DNA of 64,000 nt, from assembly GCF_018812025.1 (NCBI RefSeq), contig NC_063066.1, positions 4,597,382-4,661,381 of the forward strand, given 5' to 3'. Positions 56,640 through 64,000 of the stretch are shown piece after piece; within the stretch, counting starts at the first letter, position 1, and each line of letters starts with the position of its first letter. The position numbers were made by a program, and so were the translations under genes. The notes below the pieces were generated by a model. It was not told the DNA's origin and made no database searches. It was given only the letters and a program-made list of their open reading frames with translations. Source of the DNA: Megalobrama amblycephala. Lineage: Eukaryota > Chordata > Actinopteri > Cypriniformes > Xenocyprididae.

Positions 56640-59400
56640 CCACAGGGTGAACATCATAAGTAGTTCCCCTCATCAAGCCACATGATTTGAGGTATCACTC
56701 ATGTCTGTAGCACAAATGGAGTGGGACGAGTTACACAGTGAAGTTAAGTATGAGCAGCAGTAATAGTGAAGCATGCCTTAGCAAGCACCAGCAATCATTC
56801 TTCGTTCCAAGAACAGCTTCCTCAATTCACACATTTGTTAAACCACTTAATCATCTCATTTCCCCACTGTAGGTCTGGTTTCTGTTACTGTCCATTTCAT
56901 TAAGTAACCTTTCATTTTCACATTCACTGTAACAATTGCCCTGCTGCTTCTTGGTCAAGGTTGCTCAGGAGCTCAAGGTCAGCCGCACAATAGTGCTGAC
57001 AGGCCAGGAATGCAACTGCGATAAAAAATGTCATTGGTCCCAGGCATGAGGGCAGAGCTCCATGCAGCCTGCAGCCCAGGGGCTTGCATGCGATAATCAC
57101 GTGCCACTGCAATGGAGCTCTTTCAGACCTCTCCGTTTATGCTCAAGCGCCGATGGGGTCACCTCTGGCTCATCACATAGTAATCACGCTTGCCGGAAAC
57201 ACCTGTTTCAATTCGCCAAAATAATCTTTAGTGCAGATGAAGAGATTTCGAAGTCTAATCTTTGGCATTTACTGCCTTTTTTTAAAACCGGCCCCTCTGC
57301 ACAGATGTACAGCATACTGCAAACACAGGACTTATTGTTTTGCCCCTACTGTAATATGCTTTATGTGTAAACACAGCCCGCAACAAAACCCTGTTTTCAG
57401 TGTAAATAATCTGCAGGAGACAACTGGAAATGAAAACACTGTCTAAACCGGTGTTGATTAAAACATAAACTAATCCCAAGAAGTCATAAAGGAAAATTAA
57501 CTTTCTTTTTAAATAATTCAAAGTCCTTTTGCTCTGAATTTGAATTTCCATAGAGTCAAGCAGACCAAAGGTGTAAATATTATTGTGCTTGAATATAAAA
57601 TACTAGTATATTAAAATGTGCCATTTTTCTGTAATAACCGCCTGGCCTTTGAGCTGAAGCAGGAATTGTGAATCCCCTCAGGCGACGTTCTCATCCTCAG
57701 TCACGTGAATGATTGCTACTATTGCTGTCTGGAGCTGTATTTATGGACTACTGATGTGAAATGTGACCACTAGGGGGAGTTTTGTGCTGCTCTGTCTGCC
57801 ATTGCAGCAAAACAAATAAATATCCTGCTTTTTATGTGTCTCCATCTGTATTAATCTGCCTGCAAATCACAACAAGCAGATAATGCTTTTCCATAGTGGC
57901 AGTAATGAAACGCTCCACACACTTGCTGAGGCAGCGCGCCATATCTGAAGGTTAAGGTGTCCTCGACTTCCTGCCTGTGGCGAATAGAGATTTAAATTAA
58001 CCAGTCATTTTCTGAACAGCCCTTTGATATTAAATGGGGAAAAATGACGTGGCAAAGCAATGAAAAATCAGAGTTGATATCCGTGAGCAGAACTCTGAAA
58101 TCATTCCGTTTTGTGGAGCACAGTGTCACTAAAAACCAGGAACTTCAGGAAAATGTTATCAGCGTGAAATGACATCAAGCGGCACTCGGCTTCGGTTTAC
58201 TGTTATTGCTGTCAATATGGAAACAGAAGGGCAGGTCAGCATGAGTGCAGTGCTGAAGCAATGGCGAGTTTTCATAAACTGAGACAGGGTCATTCCGGTG
58301 CCCACAGTTGCTTGACCTCTGTTCCCTGCTGCCCTGCTGGGATTTGCGTCAGATTATGTCTTGCAAGAAAACCGATTTCCATTTCTCCCTCCCTTTTTGC
58401 GTTGTTCTGCTGTAGATGCCTGTGGCCGTCCAGGTTTGCTCTGTCAATTTCAAACCGAGTCCTTTCATAAAGCCTCCGGTAAGAGTCTTAAGCCTAATTT
58501 GATTACATCATGACCGACAGCACTCACGTCTGACGTGACAGAGTCCCGGAAGAGATTTTCCGTCCTCAGCTTTAACCAGTCCAGTGAAACATTGACACTG
58601 TGGAAAAAGGATGATGAAATTTCGTTTTGTCAACACTAAGCTTTTGGTCCCATGACTATACATCACCTGTCCGAATGTTACACAAATATTTTGAGCAAAT
58701 TCCCCATGGAGGCACTTTCTCTTGGCCATGTATTATTTTGTGTTTTTTTATATATATATTTTGTATTTATTATTTTATATTTACTATCTACTGTATATAC
58801 TACAACTATTCTAATTTTACCTTTTCCAAGTACATCCAGAGCGCTTGTAAGAAAAAAATGATGAGGACGTTGAAGATCTTGATTGAGTTTAATGCATCTT
58901 AACAGTGACAAAGTCCATGCAGCACCTTGTGTTCAACAGAGTTGGAATGAAGCCAGAACATCCAAATCTCAAGCCTTTTATCCCATGACAGTTTACCACC
59001 CCTAATGTAAATGAAGTTTCTCCTGTTGGAACAGCTGTGGTCTGTATGTTAAGGAAGTTCAGAGACCCCATTTTCCCTCACCTGCTCCCATTCTACAATT
59101 AATAACCATTTGCTCGTGATGTGATCCACTCAAGTGGTGCAGTAACAATAAAACTGTTGACTTTGTTCTTCTCTATGATAATTAAGCCATTTTGGGGAAT
59201 GAGCCTGATCAAACCACCTATCTTGAAGTGGAATCTGAGTTGGGGCAGAATATAATTTCTTACACACTTCACTTTATCTTTTGTCTAGTGACGAATGAGC
59301 CAGCAGTGATATCAACACTTTGAGATGTCTTATGGATTCATTTTGTATTTAACATGTCAAAATTAAGACATTTCTTTTTTTGTTTTGTTTTTTGTTGTTG
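56640..59400. other. intergenic, no gene recognised
   Basis: Single-copy in this window with normal base composition. Several short open frames lack family resemblance. A CTCF-like site is at 57763-57780. A block at about 57640-57800 looks non-repetitive and could be regulatory. Confidence 0.5.
57763..57780 (+). promoter_or_regulatory. CTCF-like motif
   Basis: GTGACCACTAGGGGGAGT fits the CTCF core CCASYAGRKGG. Single-copy surroundings. Confidence 0.4.
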
Positions 59401-59404
59401 TTTT

Positions 59405-59530
59405 TTTCTTGCAACTCCAGGCTTCACCGTCACATGATTCAGAAATCATTCTGATTTGGTGCTGAAGAAACATTTCTTATTATTATCAATGTTGATGCTT
59501 AGCATCAATGAAGCAGTAATACTTTTTTTT
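59405..59530 (+). repeat. fragment of the 8700-type repeat
   Basis: Contains cgtcacatgattcagaaatc and aagaaacatttcttattatt, then a T-run. Confidence 0.45.
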
Positions 59531-59588
59531 TTTTTTTTTTTTTTGATGACTTACATTTGCCAAAATTTCTAAATATGCATACTTTGTC

Positions 59589-60240
59589 GTACTACGGAAG
59601 AGGATTAGGGCCAAGCAATAATAAAAAAATAAAACCATCTTGAGATTAAAGTTGTTAAATTTCGAGAAAAACGTCGAAATAAAATGTTGAGAATAAACTC
59701 ATTCAATTACGAGAAAAAAGTCGAGATAAAATGTTGAGAATAAACTTGTTAAATTATGAGAAAAAAATCGTTAAATTTCGAGAAAAACGTCGAAATAAAA
59801 TGTTGAGAATAAACTCATTAAATTACGAGAATAAACTCATTAAATTTCGAGAAAAAAGTCGAGATAAAATGTTGAGAATAAACTTGTTAAATTACGAGAA
59901 TAAACTCGTTAAATTTCGAGAAAAAAGTCGAGATAAAATGTTGAGAATAAAGTCATTAAATTATGAGAAAAAAGTCATTAGATTATGAGAACAAATTCGT
60001 TAAATTATGAGAAAAAAAAGTCATTAAATTTCGAGGAAAAAAAATCGAGATAAAATGTTGAGAATAAAGTCATTAAATTACAAGAAAAAAGTCGTTAAAT
60101 TACGAGAACAAATTCGTAATTTAATGAGTTTATTCTCAACATTTTATTTAGACTTTTTTCTCGAAATTTAACAACTTTAATCTCAAGATGGTTTTATTTT
60201 TTTATTATTGCTTGGCCCTAATCCTCTTCCGTAGTCCTAC
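59589..60240. mobile_element. 652-bp MITE with about 90-bp inverted repeats and a tandem-repeat core
   Basis: Left GTACTACGGAAGAGGATTAG, continuing to TTAAATTTCGAGAAAAA, pairs with 60120-60240. The core is an array of degenerate units (gagaaaaaagtcgagataaa, atgttgagaataaactcgtt). The open frame at 59731-59988 (repeated LRINLLNYE...FREK) is this array read as protein. Confidence 0.75.
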
Positions 60241-60462
60241 AATGCAATGTATCTGACATTTATTTATAAGATGACAAAGTATCCATCAGTGATTTTTTTT
60301 TTTTTTTTAAATCTTAATTTATTTATTGAAACTGCCAAAAAGTACAACATTTTTACACACAATTACAGTACAAATACAAAAGAATTGTAAAAGAACTAGA
60401 CTACTGTCTGAATTAAATTAAACGTATACTACGTTTTGAAATATTTATTTACACATACTGCG

Positions 60463-61363
60463 TATAAAGGTAGTGTAGGTAATTTTGGAGAGGCTTGCAA
60501 TAGCAAACTAGTTTTGAAAGCACCCTCCATTCAAAGATCTCTCCAAAGCCACGCCTCCTTCAAAACACATGAACGTGTACAGGCAGAGCAGAGTCTGCAA
60601 ATCGTCACAAGAGACTGCATTAAATAACCTAATGTCTCAAAGCACATAACATTACAATAATATTGAACACAACTTACAGAGCTCTAGTTGTACCACCTGA
60701 CTGCTGCAGATTCATTTCAGCATTTAATAGTGTTGCCAGAGAAATGCATAAATCTGAGTCTGAGGACTCAAACAGCTCCGGGTAGAATTTTATGCATTTC
60801 CATCTCTTAATTACAGTAGTTATGGCCTGAACGCAGCATAGGCTCGTAATGACGTGTGAGGTCTGTGTGAGCAAAAATCACGTTCCAGGGGGGATAAAAT
60901 CCGCGTTTTAGCAGGGTTCCCCTGGTAAAACTCGTATTCCGAGGTCTAAATGGACATGTAAAAAAAAAAAAAAACACTGCAGCAGTGTCAAAGTAGGCCA
61001 ATTCTGCGTGGACTTGGCAACACTGACGTTCATTTAACCCTCGCGCCACCGGCCTCGCTCTGCTCGTCACAGTAACATTAAAACGACAGTAATTTGAACA
61101 ATAAAGTCTTGTGTATTTTTTCATGTAATCAACTATTGTTTTCAGTGTCGACTACTCTTGCACATCCCTAGTAAATACATGGAAATACATACATCAACAG
61201 GCAGGTAGGACATCCTATTATTGCATTCGGACTAAATGCAATGATTGGACGAGATATTTAGATCACTTCTAATATTGATTGCTGTCTGGATGTCAAGAGA
61301 GTTTCAACCAGTATAACAAAAAATGTTTCTGGAAAAAAAAAAAAAAAACATACCCTACCTTTT
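60463..61363. mobile_element. GGTAGGGTA-ended DNA element with nested fragment
   Basis: Ends AAAGGTAGTGTAGG and (reverse complement) AAAGGTAGGGTATG. It holds a GTTGCCA-family fragment at 60877-61024. Related to 125-513. Confidence 0.55.
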
Positions 61364-62400
61364 AAAAGAGTAGTTTTCTGTATGCACTTTTATTACGTGC
61401 AGTATGCAGTATGGAAACATTCTTTTCCGAACATAGCCAGATATATCATCCGTTTGGTACTACCCATGGCTGTTTGTCATTCCAAAACCACAATGACGAA
61501 CTAACTTTAATATAGGATCTAAATTTAATACAGGTGTAATTTAACAAAAGCTGCTGTCTGGGATTTCTGAAAGCCCTCTCCACATCTGCGTATGTGATGA
61601 GTGATGCGGAGCTGCCATGAATAGCACACCTTCCTGGAACACCTGTAGGCTGGGCTCTAATCTAACAGATGGCTCTTCTGATCAGCACTGCAGTTGAATA
61701 CACTACATGTTTAACGCTTCTGTAGGTTAAAGTAAGTTCTGGAGATTTTCCCAGAGATGTATTGGCATTTGTGATTCATGCTTTTACTATTGATCGCGGA
61801 ACACTATCTGTTGAGATTGTTTGATAACGTTGCATAACTCGATCGACTGCTCACAGCCCAAGCCTTTATTAAACTATATCTAAGGTGGAACAATGTTGAT
61901 ATGCTGATGCAAAAAAAATATTTCTGCTGATTTCCTGCAACTCTTCCTGGAGGTAACATGATGCTCAAAACCACCCTCTCACAAGTAAGACATAATGTAC
62001 AGTCAGCTGTCATCGCAAATACAAATCCAGACAGAGCGATCAGTACTTTTCCATCAGTATCACCCTAAAGGGGTTTATTTTTTTAAATAATGACCATGAC
62101 TGCACATTATCTCTGTTATTACACAGCTACTTAAAGCAAATATATGGACATGACATACTGGTTTGAGCTTAAGTTTACAATGTTAAAAATGATATAAGGC
62201 TCAATTACAGAGTTTATTTGAAATATAATTACAAGAAGAACTGTTTTGTCCATATAATGTCACTGGGGTCCATAATAATATAAAGTCACTGGGGTCCAAA
62301 AAACACTTTCTCCTTTTATGTTCCACACAAGAAAAGTTGTATAAGGTTTGAATGACATGAGGGTCATCGTACACATGGCCAGAGAGAAGTTTTGATTAAA
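61364..62400. other. intergenic, no gene recognised
   Basis: Mostly single-copy. 62240-62370 has a doubled cactggggtcc segment and a fragment of the TTAA hairpin family arm (gaatgacatgagggt). Confidence 0.5.
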
Positions 62401-62444
62401 CATTATGGTAACGCTTTAGTATGGAAACACATGTTCACTATTAA

Positions 62445-63071
62445 AGTATTAGTTCACTTTAAAATGCTTTACTTACCCTCAAGCCATCCTAGGTGTATAT
62501 GACTTTCTTCTTTCTGATGAACACAACTGGAGATATATTAATAAATATCCTGACGCATCCAAGCTTTATAATATCAGTGAATGGGAAGCTCAAGAAAGTG
62601 CATCCATCCATCATAAACGTACTCCACATGGCTCCGGGGTGTTAATAAAAGACCTTCTGAAGAGAAGTGATGTGTTTGTGTAAGAAAAATATCCATATTT
62701 AACAAGTAATAAAGTAAAATATCTAGTGTCAGTTATGCTTTCTTCGTAAGTTGAATACGGAAGGCGGTCTGACGGAAGCTAGATATTTTACTTGTTAAAT
62801 ATGGATATTTTTCTTACAGAAACGCATCGCTTCTCTTCAGAAGGTCTTTATTAACCCCCTAGAGCCGTATGGAGTATGTTTATGATGGATGGATGGACTT
62901 TCTTGAGCTTCATACTCGTTGGTATCGTTCACTACCATTATGAAGCTCAGATGCCTCAGGATATTTATTAGTATAACTCTGATTATGACTTTCTTCTTTC
63001 TGATGAACACATACACCTAGGATGGCTTGACTAAATCTTGGGTAATTTTCATTTGAAAGTGAACTAATTCT
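62445..63071. mobile_element. 627-bp palindromic TTAA element nested in the 62408 repeat
   Basis: TTAA at 62441-62444 and 63072-63075. Ends AGTATTAGTTCACTTT and its complement. Arms of about 250 bp (ctagatattttacttgttaa and its partner near 62690-62740). Related to 31344-32002. Confidence 0.8.
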
Positions 63072-63122
63072 TTAACTATGACTTTTCCCTCAATAAACTC
63101 CTAATTTACTGCTTATTTATAG

Positions 63123-63594
63123 CAAAGACTATAGAAAAACACAAGACATGTCACTCGTATTGTTTTGAATGGGAGAAAGTGTAACGCGCAATATGGCGGA
63201 ATAAGTCCCGCCTTCTAAATAAGAGCCAATCGCCGACTGGTAAAGTCATCGCGTCACTTCAGCGGCCGTTAGAATCACCGGTTTCTATAGAAACAGTCAG
63301 ACTCGCGCCTCCGAAGAGACGCGCATTTAGGTCTGCGCATGCGCATTAGCTTGATCCAGCCTGAAAAATACATTTTTTTTGTCATAATTCGAGCGTTTAG
63401 AAACTAAATTTATGAGCCGGTTGTTGTTAGATTTCATTGGTGATTTCAAATATGAAATTTAATCATAAGGTTGGCGAACAGTTTGGGAGAATTTGATGTT
63501 TCCCCATTCAAAGAGATTGCATGATGCCCAGGATGCCCGAGAGGCGTTTCAAAGATGGCCGCCGAGTAAAATGACTTGTCTTAAAGGGACTTTG
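63123..63594 (-). mobile_element. 472-bp CAAAG-ended element, copy 2, with 7-bp target duplication
   Basis: Exact TTTATAG on both sides (63116-63122 and 63595-63601). Full-length match to 41004-41473 in reverse. Non-coding and CpG-rich. Confidence 0.75.
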
Positions 63595-64000
63595 TTTATA
63601 GTTAGTAAGGTAGTTGTTGTAGTGGTTAAGTTCAGGTATTGGGTAGGATTTCGGGATGTAGAATATTCAGAATAAGGCTTTATAAATAATAAACAGCCAA
63701 TATACAAGCTAATAAGCAACTAGTTAAAAGTGAGAATTGTTCCCTATGCTGAACTGTTACCAACATTACAAGGTAAAAACATTTGATTAATTAAACATCC
63801 ACGGATGAATTGTTCACTGTAATATTCATTTAGAAAATATATAGGGTGAATTTTCATTTCATGCTGACTTGTACTGGGACTTATTGCAATATTTTGATCA
63901 CGAGTTCATGCCTGAGTTTGCAGATGCTTGTATTATGAATTATATGTGTTCAATACCGCATAGAGAGCATCCTTCAAGATATGGCCAAGGTTTAGATGTT

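Larger units (their letters stand above)
62408..63760 (+). repeat. GGTAACACTTTA-family repeat, copy 4, split by two insertions
   Basis: Segments 62408-62444, 63072-63122 and 63595 to about 63760 join into a sequence like 24155-24405. The interruptions are a TTAA hairpin element (62445-63071) and a CAAAG-ended element (63123-63594), each with its own target duplication. Confidence 0.7.

Noticed and set aside
59731..59988. 85-residue open frame with repeated LRINLLNYE/FREK units
   Set aside because: It is the tandem core of a MITE read in one frame. The repeats continue out of frame and the ends are terminal inverted repeats.

Overview
This window comes from a vertebrate nuclear genome, most likely a cyprinid (carp/zebrafish-like) teleost. 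It has spliced GT-AG exons in an AT-rich background. Most of the non-coding DNA is fish-type DNA transposon debris (Tc1/mariner, hAT-like, Harbinger-like and several TTAA-targeting MITE families), together with microsatellites, a GT-rich minisatellite and 3' tails of non-LTR retroelements. There are no bacterial-type operons, rRNA genes or CRISPR arrays.

One protein-coding gene can be read completely. It is arhgef37, on the + strand, with twelve coding exons between 22579 and 42504. The splice phases are consistent across all eleven introns and give a 713-residue protein. The order is an acidic/coiled-coil N-terminus, a Dbl-homology RhoGEF domain, a BAR domain in place of the usual PH domain, and two C-terminal SH3 domains. 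A CpG-rich block ending in a consensus splice donor at 17039/17040 is a candidate 5' UTR exon. The 3' UTR runs into a Tc1-like element that holds the first AATAAA.

Layout: 1-16.4 kb is intergenic, with a foldback MITE, two copies of a roughly 930-bp TTAA-flanked element, Harbinger-like debris containing a MADF-domain remnant, and a decayed Tc1 transposase copy. 16.4-22.5 kb holds the candidate promoter/first exon, a 471-bp near-perfect palindrome, and a piggyBac-type MITE that stops about 125 bp before the first coding exon. 22.5-42.5 kb is arhgef37, whose introns are packed with nested transposons. 42.5-50 kb is the 3' flank, with a Tc1-like element, a duplicated repeat and a second piggyBac-type MITE carrying a transposase N-terminal remnant. 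At 50.3-52.2 kb a (TA)n tract has received both a miniature LTR retrotransposon and a 1.5-kb Tc1-like element. 53.3-56.6 kb is a higher-order GT-rich minisatellite. 56.6-64 kb is intergenic, with a tandem-repeat-cored MITE and a three-layer nest of elements with readable target-site duplications.

The most noteworthy candidate is at 50292-50720. Two 193-bp direct repeats, identical except for the last-but-one base, flank only 43 bp. Those 43 bp carry a primer-binding site matching tRNA-His and a purine tract. Each repeat also contains a tRNA-like segment with a perfect Pol III B box. This is the architecture of a very young TRIM retrotransposon.
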